NCBI RefSeq assembly: GCF_021654775.1
Contig: NZ_AP025343.1
Span: forward strand, 6,167,501 to 6,231,500
Length of the DNA stretch: 64,000 nucleotides
DNA from: Paenibacillus azoreducens
Lineage (GTDB): Bacteria; Bacillota; Bacilli; Paenibacillales; Paenibacillaceae
Direction of reading: 5' to 3'
Position 1 is the first letter of the stretch, and every line of letters begins with the position of its first letter. The notes beneath the pieces were generated by a model. It was not told the origin of the DNA. It saw only the letters and a list, made by a program, of their open reading frames with translations, and did no database searches. A program made the position numbers and the translations under genes. Below, piece after piece: positions 53,380 through 63,999 of this stretch.

Positions 53380-56300
53380 TTATTGACTGCCGGTTCTGGC
53401 GAGCTCCCTCATATTGGCTTCAAAAGCCGCCATTAGCGCCGCTTCTCCCGTCAGCCCTTTCTCTTGAACCTTGCGTATATGCTGCATCATCCGTTTATAA
53501 TCCTTCGGAATAACCCGGACGAACTGCTCCAGCGTTTGCCCCCAGTTCTCTAATACCTTTTGGCCGATGGCGCTGCCGGTATAGGAGACATGCTTGCGAA
53601 CCAACTGCTTCAGCTCTTCCGCCTCTTCGGCTTCTTCCACCCGCTCCAGCAGCACCATTTCCAGGTTGCAGCGCTCAATGAAGGTATTCTCCGGATCATA
53701 TACATAAGCGATACCGCCGGACATACCGGCTGCAAAGTTCCGTCCGGTGCCGCCCAGCACAACCACGCGTCCACCCGTCATATATTCGCAGCCATGGTCG
53801 CCCACGCCTTCGACGACAACCGAAGCGCCGGAATTGCGGACCGCAAAACGCTCGCCGGCAATGCCGTTGATGTATGCTTCGCCGCTGGTCGCGCCGTAAA
53901 ATGAAGTATTGCCGATGATGATATTTTCCTCTGCTTTGAAGGTCGAACGCTCCGAAGGTTTCACGATCAGCTTGCCGCCGGAAAGGCCTTTGCCTGTATA
54001 GTCATTGGCATCGCCGACAACCGTCAGCGTCATCCCCTTCGGTACGAAAGCTCCGAAGCTTTGGCCGGCAGTGCCGGTAAACGTCAAGGAAATCGTATCC
54101 TCCGGCAGTCCGGCCGATCCGTATTTGCGGGTCACTTCGCTGCCAAGAATGGTGCCGACCGCACGGTCCACATTCGTAATCGGCAGGCTTCCCCGTACGG
54201 CAGCTCCGGTTTCGATAGCTGGCGCGGCCATCTTAAGCAGCTCACGCATATCAAGCGTCTCTTCCAAACCGTGATTTTGCTGTTTGCTGTTATAGCGCGT
54301 GCTGCCTTCCGATACTTCCGGCGTAAAGAGCAGCGCCGACAGGTCGACGCCCTGCTTCTTCCAATGACCGTTAGCTTCTTCCGCATCCAGACAGTCGGTC
54401 CGGCCGATCATCTCCTGAACGCTCCGGAATCCGAGCTCAGCCATCAGTTCGCGCAGATCTTCAGCCACGAATTTCATAAAGTTGACCACATGCGCCGGAT
54501 CGCCCATGAAATGCTTGCGCAGCTCTGGATTTTGCGTCGCTACGCCAACCGGGCAGGTATCCATCTGGCATACGCGCATCATGATGCAGCCGAGTGCAAT
54601 CAGCGGCGCGGTCGAGAAGCCGTATTCTTCGGCTCCAAGCAGCGCGGCGACGGCGAGGTCACGTCCGTTAAGCATTTTGCCGTCCGTCTCCAGCACGACG
54701 CGGTCGCGCAGGTTGTTCAGGATCAGCGTCTGGTGCGTTTCCGCCAGCCCCAGCTCCCACGGCATGCCTGCATGACGGATCGAGCTTTGCGGCGATGCGC
54801 CCGTGCCGCCGTCATAACCGCTCACCAGGATAATATCGGCTCTGCCTTTGGCTACGCCGGCGGCAATCGTGCCCACGCCCGCTTCGGATACGAGTTTCAC
54901 GTTAATATTGGCGCGGGGGTTGGCGTTCTTCAAATCATAGATCAGCTCAGCCAAGTCTTCGATCGAATAAATGTCATGATGCGGCGGCGGCGAGATCAAA
55001 CCGACGCCCGGCGTTGAGCCGCGGACCTCGGCAACCCATGGGTACACCTTACGGCCAGGCAGCTGTCCGCCTTCGCCTGGCTTGGCGCCTTGAGCCATCT
55101 TGATCTGTATTTCGTCGGCATTGACCAGATAGTTCGACGTGACGCCGAACCGGCCCGACGCCACCTGTTTAATGGCGCTGCGGCGGGAATCTCCGTTAGC
55201 GTCAGGCGTGTAGCGCGCTGGATCCTCTCCGCCTTCCCCCGTATTGCTTTTGCCGCCAATACGGTTCATGGCGATCGCCAGGCTTTCATGCGCTTCCTTG
55301 CTGATGGAGCCGAAGGACATGGCGCCGGTTTTGAAGCGGCGCATAATGGATTCGGCAGGCTCCACCTCTTCAAGCGGTACGGCAGATCCTGCCGGTTTTA
55401 GCTTCAGCAGGGCGCGGATGGTCAGCTTTTGTTCGTTTTCGCCTTGCACCAGCTTGGCGTATTTCTTATATACCTTGTAATCGCCCGTACGTACGGCCTG
55501 CTGCAGCAAATGAATCGTTTGCGGGTTGAACAGATGCTCTTCCCCATCCCTGCGCCATTGATATTCGCCACCGGAATCCAGAACCTTGTCGCTTCCGTCC
55601 TGATCCGTAAAGGCCCGGTTATGATGAGCAAGCGCTTCGGCCGTTACCTCTTCCAGACCGATGCCGCCGATGCGGGACGGCGTGTTGGTAAAGTATTTGT
55701 CCACGAACTCTTCTTTCAGGCCGACCGCTTCGAAAATTTGGGCTCCGCGGTAAGACTGGATGGTGGAAATCCCCATCTTGGACAAGATTTTAACCACGCT
55801 TTTCGTCGCGGCCTTAATGTAGTTTTTGACCGCCTTCTCGTGCGTGACGCCGCGCAGCAGTCCCTGGCGGATCATATCGTCCAGCGTTTCAAAGGCCAGA
55901 TACGGATTGACCGCACTGACTCCGTAGCCGAGCAGCAGCGCATAATGATGCACTTCACGCGGTTCGCCGGATTCGAGCAGGATGCTCACCTTGGTACGCG
56001 TACTTTGGCGGATCAGATGATGATGCAGGCAGGATACGGCCAAGAGAGCCGGTATTGCCGCATTCTCACGGTCCACGCCGCGGTCGGACAGTATCAGGAT
56101 GTTATGGCCTTTGCTGATGACGCGGTCAGCAGCAATGCAAAGTCCGTCCAATGCCTGGCGCAAGCCTTCGGCTCCGTCTGCTGCCGTATAAAAGATCGGG
56201 ATCGTCATCGACTTGAAGCCAGGACGATGCACATGGCGGATTTTCGCAAAATCCTCATTGGAAAGGATCGGCGTATCCAGACGAATCTGGCGGCAGCTTT

Positions 56301-57978
56301 CCGGCTCCGGATGCAGCAGATTGCGTTCCGGTCCGATTGTCGTCGCCGTCGAAGTAATGATTTCCTCGCGGATCGCATCGATCGGCGGGTTCGTCACCTG
56401 TGCGAACATTTGCTTAAAGTAATTGTATAAACGCTGCGGCTTGTCGGATAAAACGGCGAGCGGGGCGTCGTAACCCATCGAAGCGAGAGCTTCCATCCCG
56501 GTCGAAGCCATCGGCTCGAGTACTTTACGCAGTTCTTCGAATGTATATCCGAAGGCAAGCTGCAGCTGCGTGACATTGTCGTGCTTCGGTTCCGGCACCT
56601 CCGGCGCATCCGGGAGATCTTCCAAGTCGACCAGATGCTCGTCAAGCCATTCACGGTAAGGCTGCTCGGAAGCCACCTTGGCTTTGACCTCCTCATCGGA
56701 AATGATGCGTCCTTCCTTGGTGTCGACAAGCAGCATTCTGCCCGGACGCAAACGGTCCTTGTAGAGTACGTTTTCCGGGGCAATATCAAGAACGCCGGCT
56801 TCGGAAGAAAGGATAATCCGGTCATCCTTCGTCACGTAATAACGCGAAGGTCTGAGACCATTCCGGTCAAGGATCGCCCCAATCTGCACGCCGTCCGTAA
56901 ACGCCATCGCGGCAGGGCCGTCCCACGGCTCCATCAGGGTACTGTGGTATTCGTAAAAAGATTTTTTCGTTTCATCCATCAATTCATCATTGTTCCAAGG
57001 CTCCGGCACCATCATCATGGCTACATGCGGCAAGGAACGTCCGCTCAGATACAAAAATTCAAACGTATTGTCAAACATCGCGGTATCCGAACCGTCCGGG
57101 TTAATGATTGGCTTTACCTTGTCCAGATCAACGCCAAAAATATCGCTTTGGAACAAAGATTGGCGGGCATGCATCCAGTTCACGTTCCCGCGGAGCGTGT
57201 TGATTTCGCCGTTGTGAATCATGAAGCGGTACGGATGTGCGCGTTCCCAGCTCGGGAAGGTATTCGTACTGAAACGGGAGTGAACAAGCGCAATGGCGGT
57301 TTCAACCGTTTCGTTTTGCAGGTCGAGGTAAAACTGGCCTACTTGCACCGTAGTCAACATGCCTTTATAAACGATTTTCCGGCAGGATAAGCTGGAAATA
57401 TAGAAGCTTTCCCCTTCGGGAGTACCCCCGTAGCGAATAGCTTGTTCGGCGCGTCTGCGGATAATGTACAGCTTGCGCTCAAAATCCAGATCTTCCTTCA
57501 GGTCGGCGCTGCGGCCGATAAACACTTGGCGTACATATGGCTTCGCTTCTTTGGCCGATTTCCCAAGCATTTCATCATAGGTCGGCACGTCGCGGAAGCC
57601 GAGGAAAGTTTGCCCTTCTTCCTTAATAATGTGGATCAGCCGGCTCTCATGAGCTTCACGAACGGCTTCGTCATGGGAAAGGAAGAGCATGCCTGCGCCG
57701 TACTCGCCCGGCTTCGGAAGTTCAAACCCGAGCTTTTGCGCTTCTGCGGCAAAAAAACGATGCGGAATTTGCAGCATAATCCCGGCTCCGTCACCGGAAT
57801 TAGGTTCGCTGCCCTGGCCGCCGCGATGCTCCATATTCTCGAGCATGGTCAGCGCCTGGCTGACAATTTCATGGGAAGCCCTGCCCTTGATGTGAGCGAC
57901 AAACCCCATGCCGCAGGCATCTTTCTCAAACTGCGGATCATAAAGTCCCTGTTTAGGGGGAAGTACCGTATGTTTCAT
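53380..57978 (-). CDS. gltB: Glutamate synthase large subunit
   Basis: Transfers the amide of glutamine to 2-oxoglutarate, giving two glutamates; central nitrogen assimilation. From ATG 57978 (AAAGG upstream) the protein is 1532 aa. Domains: N-terminal class II amidotransferase with the catalytic Cys 22 exposed by removal of a propeptide (EKDACGMGF), central domain, FMN-binding synthase domain with [10 protein letters not shown] and [18 protein letters not shown], a 3Fe-4S cluster site [19 protein letters not shown], and a C-terminal beta-helix (GGxxxVxG repeats). The small subunit gene is not adjacent in this window. B. subtilis names this gene gltA. Confidence 0.97.
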   Translation of the reverse strand: MKHTVLPPKQGLYDPQFEKDACGMGFVAHIKGRASHEIVSQALTMLENMEHRGGQGSEPNSGDGAGIMLQIPHRFFAAEAQKLGFELPKPGEYGAGMLFLSHDEAVREAHESRLIHIIKEEGQTFLGFRDVPTYDEMLGKSAKEAKPYVRQVFIGRSADLKEDLDFERKLYIIRRRAEQAIRYGGTPEGESFYISSLSCRKIVYKGMLTTVQVGQFYLDLQNETVETAIALVHSRFSTNTFPSWERAHPYRFMIHNGEINTLRGNVNWMHARQSLFQSDIFGVDLDKVKPIINPDGSDTAMFDNTFEFLYLSGRSLPHVAMMMVPEPWNNDELMDETKKSFYEYHSTLMEPWDGPAAMAFTDGVQIGAILDRNGLRPSRYYVTKDDRIILSSEAGVLDIAPENVLYKDRLRPGRMLLVDTKEGRIISDEEVKAKVASEQPYREWLDEHLVDLEDLPDAPEVPEPKHDNVTQLQLAFGYTFEELRKVLEPMASTGMEALASMGYDAPLAVLSDKPQRLYNYFKQMFAQVTNPPIDAIREEIITSTATTIGPERNLLHPEPESCRQIRLDTPILSNEDFAKIRHVHRPGFKSMTIPIFYTAADGAEGLRQALDGLCIAADRVISKGHNILILSDRGVDRENAAIPALLAVSCLHHHLIRQSTRTKVSILLESGEPREVHHYALLLGYGVSAVNPYLAFETLDDMIRQGLLRGVTHEKAVKNYIKAATKSVVKILSKMGISTIQSYRGAQIFEAVGLKEEFVDKYFTNTPSRIGGIGLEEVTAEALAHHNRAFTDQDGSDKVLDSGGEYQWRRDGEEHLFNPQTIHLLQQAVRTGDYKVYKKYAKLVQGENEQKLTIRALLKLKPAGSAVPLEEVEPAESIMRRFKTGAMSFGSISKEAHESLAIAMNRIGGKSNTGEGGEDPARYTPDANGDSRRSAIKQVASGRFGVTSNYLVNADEIQIKMAQGAKPGEGGQLPGRKVYPWVAEVRGSTPGVGLISPPPHHDIYSIEDLAELIYDLKNANPRANINVKLVSEAGVGTIAAGVAKGRADIILVSGYDGGTGASPQSSIRHAGMPWELGLAETHQTLILNNLRDRVVLETDGKMLNGRDLAVAALLGAEEYGFSTAPLIALGCIMMRVCQMDTCPVGVATQNPELRKHFMGDPAHVVNFMKFVAEDLRELMAELGFRSVQEMIGRTDCLDAEEANGHWKKQGVDLSALLFTPEVSEGSTRYNSKQQNHGLEETLDMRELLKMAAPAIETGAAVRGSLPITNVDRAVGTILGSEVTRKYGSAGLPEDTISLTFTGTAGQSFGAFVPKGMTLTVVGDANDYTGKGLSGGKLIVKPSERSTFKAEENIIIGNTSFYGATSGEAYINGIAGERFAVRNSGASVVVEGVGDHGCEYMTGGRVVVLGGTGRNFAAGMSGGIAYVYDPENTFIERCNLEMVLLERVEEAEEAEELKQLVRKHVSYTGSAIGQKVLENWGQTLEQFVRVIPKDYKRMMQHIRKVQEKGLTGEAALMAAFEANMRELARTGSQ

Positions 57979-58373
57979 AGGAAGCAACCTTTCTGTCTTA
58001 AAATAATATAGTCATTCCATATCAGGGTAAGGCAAACAAAACCACGGGTAAGACGATCATGGGCTGCAAGAACAAAACAGTGACTCTAACATTGGGGAAT
58101 GTAGTAAACAAAGAGCAGCGGACAACCTGGTCAGAATTGGGGAATGGTTTATTCATGTCAAACTTTGATATTTATTCAGCAAGAATTGGTTTATTTATTT
58201 TAACACCTGCCCTGTAATCAGCGCAATTTAAAGTTTTTATGGATGTGATAAATAATGGTTTGCATTATGCATTTTTGATATTATGATTAAATATTCAATT
58301 AAGTGTATAAAAACATAAATATGATCCACATATTCCCTGCCCCTTTTTATCATGCTTAAGGAAGCAAAAAGAT
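57979..58373. other. Intergenic region upstream of glutamate synthase
   Basis: About 395 bp, AT-rich, holding the promoter region of the glutamate synthase gene. A TTGACA (minus strand, about 58164-58159) is a possible -35 box but no convincing -10 was found. No gene is seen. Confidence 0.5.
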
Positions 58374-58416
58374 AAAGGGTTACCCCTAAGCCGTAATGGC
58401 CTAGGGATAACCCTTT
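58374..58416 (-). terminator. yhgE terminator
   Basis: AAAGGGTTA-C-CCCTA ... TAGGG-A-TAACCCTTT hairpin just beyond the yhgE stop. Confidence 0.8.
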
Positions 58417-58431
58417 CCGTCTTCTCTTCGA

Positions 58432-60786
58432 TTATGCGGACGCCGATGGCGCTTCTTGTTGATCGAGAATGTTTTTGTGCGACTTCATCAGGAAGTAAAC
58501 GAGCGTCAGGCCGAGGAATACGATACCTACAACGCCTAGTACTGCAACCTGCTGCCACATCACGCTGAAATCTCCTGTTGATACGACCGCTTTGTAGCCT
58601 TTGACGCTGTACGTCATTGGCAGCAGCGGATTCAGAGTCTTCATCCAGTCCGGAATCAGTTCCAGCGGGAACGTACCTGCACTGGTCGTCAATTGGAAGA
58701 TCAGCAGTACGATGACAACGAAACGTCCAGGTTGATCCAGCCAAGTTACGATGGCCTGAATCATGAACATAAACGACAAGCTTGTAATGAATGTAAAGAG
58801 ATAGAACAACGGAACGCTTTGTACTTCAAGCTTCAATCCATACAGAATGACGATCGCGGCCAGCAAAGATTGCAGCACGCTCATCATTGTGAAGGAAAGC
58901 GTCCGGCTGAAGAACCGGTTAAATCCTGATGCTCCATACACGGCGGAATCTCTCATCGGAATTACGATCGTGGAGATCAGTGCGCCTACAAACAAACCAA
59001 GCGACAGGAAGTATGGCGAGAAGCCTGTTCCATAGTTCGGAACTTCCGTATATTTCTTTTCTTCAATTTTTACGGGTTCTGCAAACATTTTGAAATTATC
59101 ATCGTTTGCTTCAACTTCACTGGTTTTCTTGGCTGCATCATTAAGTTTTGTTGCAAGCTCTCCGGATCCGTCTTTCAGTTTGCCAAGACCTTCATGCAAT
59201 TGACCTGCTCCGTCATCGAGCTGTTTGGAACCGTCGGCAAGGGTGGATACCCCGCTGCCCAATTGGCTCATGCCGCCTTTCAGCTTGCCGGAACCTTCCG
59301 CAAGCTGTCCGGCACCGCTAGCCAGCTGCTGGCTGCCTTTCGCTGCTTCGGACAGTTTCGTACCGAACAGCTTCATTCCGCCTTCAAGTTTATTGTGTCC
59401 TGCTTCAAGCTGAGTTGCGCCTTGCAGAAGCTGCTGTTGGCCTTGATGCAGTTGATCCACACCTGCAACCAGCTGCCCTGCTCCGTCGCTGAGCTGAGCG
59501 GCACCGCCGGAAAGCTGCTGCAATCCGTCATTCAGGCTTGCTGCGCCGCCGGAAAGCTGCTGTTGGGATTTATGCAGCTGCTCGGCGCCTTGAGTGAGCT
59601 GCTGTTGGCCCTGATGCAATTGCTCGCTGCCTTTGGCCACTGCCTGGCTCGCAGCAATCAGTTTTTGAACAGCCGGGTTTTTGGCAAGTTCAGGACTTGC
59701 TTGAGCCAACTGCTGCAAACCTTGGGCTACACCTTGAGCGCCCTCTGCAACCTGTGCTCCGCCGGCTTCGGCTGCTTTCATGCTTTCAGCCAGCTTCGCG
59801 CTGCCCGCTTCCGATTGCTTCAAGCCATCCTGCAACTTGCCGCTGCCATCCAGCGTTGCTCCCAAACCGGCTTTCAGCTTACCGCTGCCGTCAACAGCGG
59901 TTTGCAGTCCCGCTTTCAGTTTCGCGCTGCCGGCTTCGGTTTGCGTCAGTCCGTCTTTTAACTGTTTGGAACCTTGATGCGCGGATACCACACCATCTTC
60001 AAGCTGCTTGTGGGCCGCATTCAGTTGATTCAAACCGCTGGAGAGGGATTGGGTACCTTCCTTCAGGGCCAGAGCGCCTTTTTGCAAGTCCCCTGCTCCG
60101 TTCGAGAGCGGCTTTATACCGTCTTGCAGCTTCACAGTTCCTTCAACCATTTTCGCCAAATTTTCTTTCAGCTTGGCAGCACCATCATCGAGCTTCACCA
60201 CGCCGTCCGAAATTTCGGTTGCGCCGTCGCCCGCTTCGCCAAGTCCGTTCGAAACGGTTTTGATCTGATCAAACAGCGCCTTGGAGTAGGCTTCCGTCAC
60301 CTTCTCGGAAACTTTAGAGCGAATTTCTTTGATCGCTGTGCCGCCGATTTGGGAAGCCAGGAAGTTATAACCTTCATTCGGCTCGAAAATAATATCGGAA
60401 GGCTGCGGATGTTCATCCAACACCGTTGCGGCTTTGGAAGAGAAATCCTCAGGAATGACGATCGTCATGTAATAACGGTTATCAGCCATTCCCTTATCCG
60501 CTTCCCCGCGGCTTACAAATTCCCACTGAAAATCATTGTTTTTCTTCAATTCATCAACTAGATCTTCGCCGACTTTCAGCGACTCGTCTCCATATTTAGC
60601 ACCGGTATCCTGATTGACGACTGCTACCGGGATTTGGTCCATTTTACCGTAAGGATCCCAGAAGGCCCCAAGGAACAATCCCGCATACATAACCGGAATA
60701 CAGAGTACGGCCACCATCGAGATAAGCAGCTTCCGGTTGCGGAGCGTAGCAGCCATATCTTTTGCAAATACAGATAATGACCTCAT
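58432..60786 (-). CDS. yhgE: YhgE/Pip family membrane protein
   Basis: The 784-aa protein has one N-terminal helix (MVAVLCIPVMYAGLFLGAFWDPYGKM), an extracellular region, a long repeat tract (about residues 190-570) of LxxGxxxLxxG heptads, and five C-terminal ABC-2-like helices (SLGLFVGALISTIVIPMR onward). This layout is that of YhgE and the lactococcal phage infection protein. Role unclear; proposed in phage adsorption, type VII secretion or envelope export. It is preceded by a site resembling one at tetR, and the TetR gene is next to it. Confidence 0.92.
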   Translation of the reverse strand: MRSLSVFAKDMAATLRNRKLLISMVAVLCIPVMYAGLFLGAFWDPYGKMDQIPVAVVNQDTGAKYGDESLKVGEDLVDELKKNNDFQWEFVSRGEADKGMADNRYYMTIVIPEDFSSKAATVLDEHPQPSDIIFEPNEGYNFLASQIGGTAIKEIRSKVSEKVTEAYSKALFDQIKTVSNGLGEAGDGATEISDGVVKLDDGAAKLKENLAKMVEGTVKLQDGIKPLSNGAGDLQKGALALKEGTQSLSSGLNQLNAAHKQLEDGVVSAHQGSKQLKDGLTQTEAGSAKLKAGLQTAVDGSGKLKAGLGATLDGSGKLQDGLKQSEAGSAKLAESMKAAEAGGAQVAEGAQGVAQGLQQLAQASPELAKNPAVQKLIAASQAVAKGSEQLHQGQQQLTQGAEQLHKSQQQLSGGAASLNDGLQQLSGGAAQLSDGAGQLVAGVDQLHQGQQQLLQGATQLEAGHNKLEGGMKLFGTKLSEAAKGSQQLASGAGQLAEGSGKLKGGMSQLGSGVSTLADGSKQLDDGAGQLHEGLGKLKDGSGELATKLNDAAKKTSEVEANDDNFKMFAEPVKIEEKKYTEVPNYGTGFSPYFLSLGLFVGALISTIVIPMRDSAVYGASGFNRFFSRTLSFTMMSVLQSLLAAIVILYGLKLEVQSVPLFYLFTFITSLSFMFMIQAIVTWLDQPGRFVVIVLLIFQLTTSAGTFPLELIPDWMKTLNPLLPMTYSVKGYKAVVSTGDFSVMWQQVAVLGVVGIVFLGLTLVYFLMKSHKNILDQQEAPSASA

Positions 60787-60829
60787 GATTAGTTTCTCTC
60801 CTTATTTCTCTATTTTTCTATCAAACTTG

Positions 60830-60853
60830 TTGACCGTTTTAACCAATTAGTCA
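60830..60853. promoter_or_regulatory. Putative TetR operator upstream of yhgE
   Basis: TTGACC-N7-CCAATT-A-GTCA. It resembles the site at 61577-61601 upstream of tetR (TTGACC-N6-CCAATT-CG-GTCA). Confidence 0.6.
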
Positions 60854-60928
60854 GTATAGGGCCGAGAAAAACTCCCTTTTTCCGGCTGCCTCTGAAGACT
60901 GCACGTACTTGGAAGCGTGAATTCCTCA

Positions 60929-61531
60929 TTAGGTTGTGACTGCGCTACTGCTGGAAGATTCCGCGAGACCATCTGCCAAAAATAATCGGATATAATGATG
61001 AATTTCTTCCTTGCCAAGAGGTTCCCGAATCTGGTTAAAGTCAGATGTCAATGCGATGTACAGCTTAAACATGACCACTGCAACCACTTGCGGGTCACAA
61101 GGTTTGATCTCTCCATGATCCCGCGCATAGGCAATCTCTCTTTCCAAATAATCGAGAATAACACGCTCCAGCTTGGCAAGCCCTTCCCTGGCCTTGGGCG
61201 TACCGACATCCCGAACTTCCTGGGACAGCTTAATGAACAGATCGTGATCGCCCCTGAATTCAAGCAAAGCATCCAAAACACGATACAGCTTCTCAAAAAA
61301 CGTATGATCGCGCTTGATCTTTGTCTCGGCCAGCTCCTTCATCTCCAAGATGACGCTGTACAAAATTTCATCAAACAGCTCTTCTTTATTGGTAAAAAAC
61401 GTATAGATGGTCCCCTTGCCCACGTTTGCGATTTTTGCCACCTGATCCATCGTCGTCGCCTTATATCCAAACAGGGCAAAAGACTGCGCTGCCGCCTGAA
61501 GGATTTGCTTTCGACGATCCACCGCAGGCAT
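60929..61531 (-). CDS. TetR family transcriptional regulator
   Basis: Repressor of 200 aa. The N-terminal HTH reads RKQILQAAAQSFALFGYKATTMDQVAKIANVGKGTIYTFFTNKEELF, diagnostic of TetR; the C-terminal domain is a ligand-binding helical bundle. It lies immediately upstream of yhgE on the same strand, with similar TTGACC-type sites before both genes, so autoregulation and control of yhgE are likely. Confidence 0.95.
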   Translation of the reverse strand: MPAVDRRKQILQAAAQSFALFGYKATTMDQVAKIANVGKGTIYTFFTNKEELFDEILYSVILEMKELAETKIKRDHTFFEKLYRVLDALLEFRGDHDLFIKLSQEVRDVGTPKAREGLAKLERVILDYLEREIAYARDHGEIKPCDPQVVAVVMFKLYIALTSDFNQIREPLGKEEIHHYIRLFLADGLAESSSSSAVTT

Positions 61532-61576
61532 ATCCTTCTCCTCCTTTCCTCCAAAATAAACTCTAACTGTTGCTCA

Positions 61577-61610
61577 TTGACCAAATTTCCAATTCGGTCA
61601 ATCGGTCAAT
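61577..61610. promoter_or_regulatory. Putative TetR operator upstream of tetR
   Basis: TTGACC-N13-GGTCAA inverted repeat (61577-61601) with a further GGTCAAT at 61604-61610. Shares TTGACC ... CCAATT ... GTCA with the yhgE site. Confidence 0.65.
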
Positions 61611-61780
61611 TCATACTTTATCACGTTCTTCATTCACTGGCAACCCCTGCCAAACATTTTTTCCAAAAAATTTTCTTTTCACTTTCATAAGGAGTGGGGA
61701 CGCTCTAAGGAAATGACACCCGTTTATAGATTTTTCACATTTACTCCTGTAAGATAGAGGAAGGAAAAGTGGGTGAAAAC

Positions 61781-62926
61781 ATGCGGAAAAAGAGAGTTCT
61801 GCTGCTCTCCGAAGGTTTCGGAACCGGCCATACGCAAGCAGCTTATGCGCTGGCATCCGGAATGAAAAGGCTCGATCCCGATTTGCAATGCCGGGTTATC
61901 GAACTAGGTAAATTTTTAAATCCGACTGTAGGGCCCTTGATACTGTCGGCATATCGCCGAACGGTCAGCAGCAATCCCAAACTCGTTGGAATGCTCTACC
62001 GCAAGCAATACGACAAATCGCTCAACCGCCTGACGAAGCTGGCCCTGCACCGGATTTTTTATACACATGCAGCTCAGGTCATCCAGCAGTTGAAACCGGA
62101 CCTGATCGTTTGTACGCATCCTTTTCCCAATGCTGTGGTTTCGCGCCTCAAACGCAAGGGAATACATGTCCCGCTGATTACGCTGATTACGGATTATGAC
62201 GTTCATGGCACTTGGGTGAATAAGGAAGTTAATCGATATCTAGTCTCTACGCCGCAGGTCAGAAACCTCCTGCTCCGCCGGAACGTCCCTGCGGCATCGA
62301 TACAAGTCACCGGCATCCCGGTCCATCCAAACTTCTGGGAAAGAGCCGATAAACATCAGCTGCAAGAGGAACTTGGTTTGAAACGAATGCCGACCGTTCT
62401 GATCATGAGCGGAGGCTGGGGCGTTTCTTTTAAAAAAGAAATGGTCAACCTTCTGATTTCCTGGGCGGACCAGATCCAATTGATATTTTGCACAGGCAGC
62501 AACGAGAAGCTTCTGCAGAAAATGAAAAGCAGCCCGGTTTTTGCCCATCCCCATATCCATCTGCTCGGCTACACGAAGCAAATTGACAAATGGATGGATG
62601 TTTCCGATCTGCTTATTACGAAGCCTGGGGGCATGACATGTACGGAAGGGATGGCCAAAGGAATCCCGATGTTGTTTTACGGGGTCATTCCGGGTCAGGA
62701 AGAAGAAAACGGCCAGTATTTCGTGGAGCTCGGAAGCGCGGAGATGATCCATTCACCATCCGTATTAAATCGCTGGCATCATCGTTTAGTTTTTGAATAC
62801 GAACAAGTGGAAAAGAGTCGACAGAACTCTCTCATGAGCACCAAACCCGGCAGAGAGCCGTACTATTGTGCCCAGCAGGTCATCGAATTGCTGCGGCAGG
62901 AAACGGAGCCGAGCGGCCATTCGTAA
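61781..62926 (+). CDS. GT28 processive diacylglycerol glucosyltransferase-like protein (UgtP/MGDG synthase family)
   Basis: Transfers a sugar from UDP-glucose or similar to a membrane lipid. The 381-aa protein (start ATG 61781; an in-frame GTG at 61769 has AGGAAGG four bases upstream and is an alternative) has the N-terminal glycine loop LLLSEGFGTGHTQAAYALA, the linker LITDYDVHGTWVNKEVNRYLV, and the donor-site IMSGGWGVSF and LLITKPGGMTCTEGMAKGIPM typical of MurG-like GT28 enzymes. It is divergent from tetR. Product could be a glycolipid anchor for teichoic acids. Confidence 0.9.
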   Translation: MRKKRVLLLSEGFGTGHTQAAYALASGMKRLDPDLQCRVIELGKFLNPTVGPLILSAYRRTVSSNPKLVGMLYRKQYDKSLNRLTKLALHRIFYTHAAQVIQQLKPDLIVCTHPFPNAVVSRLKRKGIHVPLITLITDYDVHGTWVNKEVNRYLVSTPQVRNLLLRRNVPAASIQVTGIPVHPNFWERADKHQLQEELGLKRMPTVLIMSGGWGVSFKKEMVNLLISWADQIQLIFCTGSNEKLLQKMKSSPVFAHPHIHLLGYTKQIDKWMDVSDLLITKPGGMTCTEGMAKGIPMLFYGVIPGQEEENGQYFVELGSAEMIHSPSVLNRWHHRLVFEYEQVEKSRQNSLMSTKPGREPYYCAQQVIELLRQETEPSGHS

Positions 62927-62938
62927 GTCCGTGACCAC

Positions 62939-62982
62939 AAAAAAGCAGCTTCCCCTCGTTAACGTGGAGGAGGCTGCTTTTT
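62939..62982 (+). terminator. Terminator downstream of the GT28 gene
   Basis: AAAAAGCAGC ... GCTGCTTTTTT hairpin with T-run, 12 bp after the stop. Confidence 0.88.
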
Positions 62983-63852
62983 TAAGTTTAAGATTTTGCA
63001 AAAATTCGATTCCAAACACTCTCGGGAAGCAATACACAGACGAAACGTTTATCATGTCCGCTGTCAATGATCTGCCTCTTATTCCGCTTTCTCTTCAGCA
63101 GAATCCTCCCAAACTTCAACTTCCTTGCTGTTTTCAACGAGAAAATCGTTTCGATCTATATATTGCTTTGGGTGGATTCAATTCATAATGAATAGATACG
63201 GGTATTTGAACAATGACATGATGAAATGGTATTCTAAGAAGCCGCTTTTGGAATTTTTGATCATGTGTTTGGACACGCCGAAAAAGGCAGGATGGAATGG
63301 AACCATTCTCTAACGGACACCACGACCGCTAAACCGCTAAAAAAAGCCGTCTTGGAATTTTAACGGTCACCACAGCGCTTAATTGCTCCCAAACCAACGC
63401 CAAACGGGGCTTCTACCCAAAATAGCTGCAGCTGTGTCCGTTAAAAATCAAAATGCCCGAAATTGGCCTCTATAGCGGCCGCTGTGTCCCTTAGAGTTTT
63501 GCAATCGTTATAGTCCGATCGTGCCTTTCCGTTGACCACCACCATCAAACAGATTTTGTTCTACTGCTTCATGCCCCTGAGGCCTGTACTCCATGAGCCA
63601 TGACTTGTTATGTTATCTACGCTTTTCAACCTTGACGCCCATTCCATAATTGGAGTACGGACAAGCGGCCATTCCTAGCAGGCAATCTACCTTGCCTGTG
63701 GCATGGGGACAGCGGAATTTCCAGTGACCGCCATCGCCCCCCAATAGGTCATATTAACGCCCAGTGAACAACACGTTAGTACCGCTGGATGTGATATAGG
63801 AAAGTATAAACTTCAAGAAGCCCGCATCCTTATATTCGCAAGAAAACTACCA
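62983..63852. other. Region without a supported gene
   Basis: About 870 bp. The section 63000-63310 has short frames only, with no good start or recognisable protein. 63311-63493 holds a four-module repeat element. The rest (63500-63850) shows no gene or structured motif. Confidence 0.5.
63311..63493. repeat. Four-module (++--) 183-bp intergenic element, TAACGGACAC variant
   Basis: Module heads TAACGGACAC (63311) and TAACGGTCAC (63361) on the plus strand, and complements ending at 63443 (GTGTCCGTTA) and 63493 (GTGTCCCTTA). Spacing 50/83/50, total 183 bp, exactly as in the TAACGAAACT elements at 14991 and 21537. Confidence 0.85.
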
Positions 63853-63999
63853 CTAAACGCGGTCGTTCTTTTTTGAGTGTACGTCGATAGATGGTTTTCT
63901 AATGACACCGATGAGTCCTTTGCTCATCTCCATATTACCGTTGTCATGCAGAATGCTGTTGTACATCCATTGCAGCCGGACGGCCCAGCGGGTCTCCGC
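63853..63999 (-). CDS. C-terminus of an unidentified protein, cut by the window edge
   Basis: On the minus strand a frame of 48 codons runs from the window edge to a TAG at 63855-63853. It reads TRWAVRLQWMYNSILHDNG and MEMSKGLIGVIRKPSID, protein-like in composition. I do not recognise the family, and the 5' part lies outside the window. Confidence 0.35.
   Translation of the reverse strand, partial: AETRWAVRLQWMYNSILHDNGNMEMSKGLIGVIRKPSIDVHSKKNDRV

Noticed and set aside
54061..56430. Long plus-strand frames inside glutamate synthase
   Set aside because: Antisense shadows of a 4.6-kb GC-rich gene, without ribosome binding sites or recognisable products.
63000..63313. Short frames such as 63188-63313 on the plus strand and several on the minus strand
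   Set aside because: No clear ribosome binding site or domain; apparent minus-strand similarity needs two frameshifts, so it is not supported.
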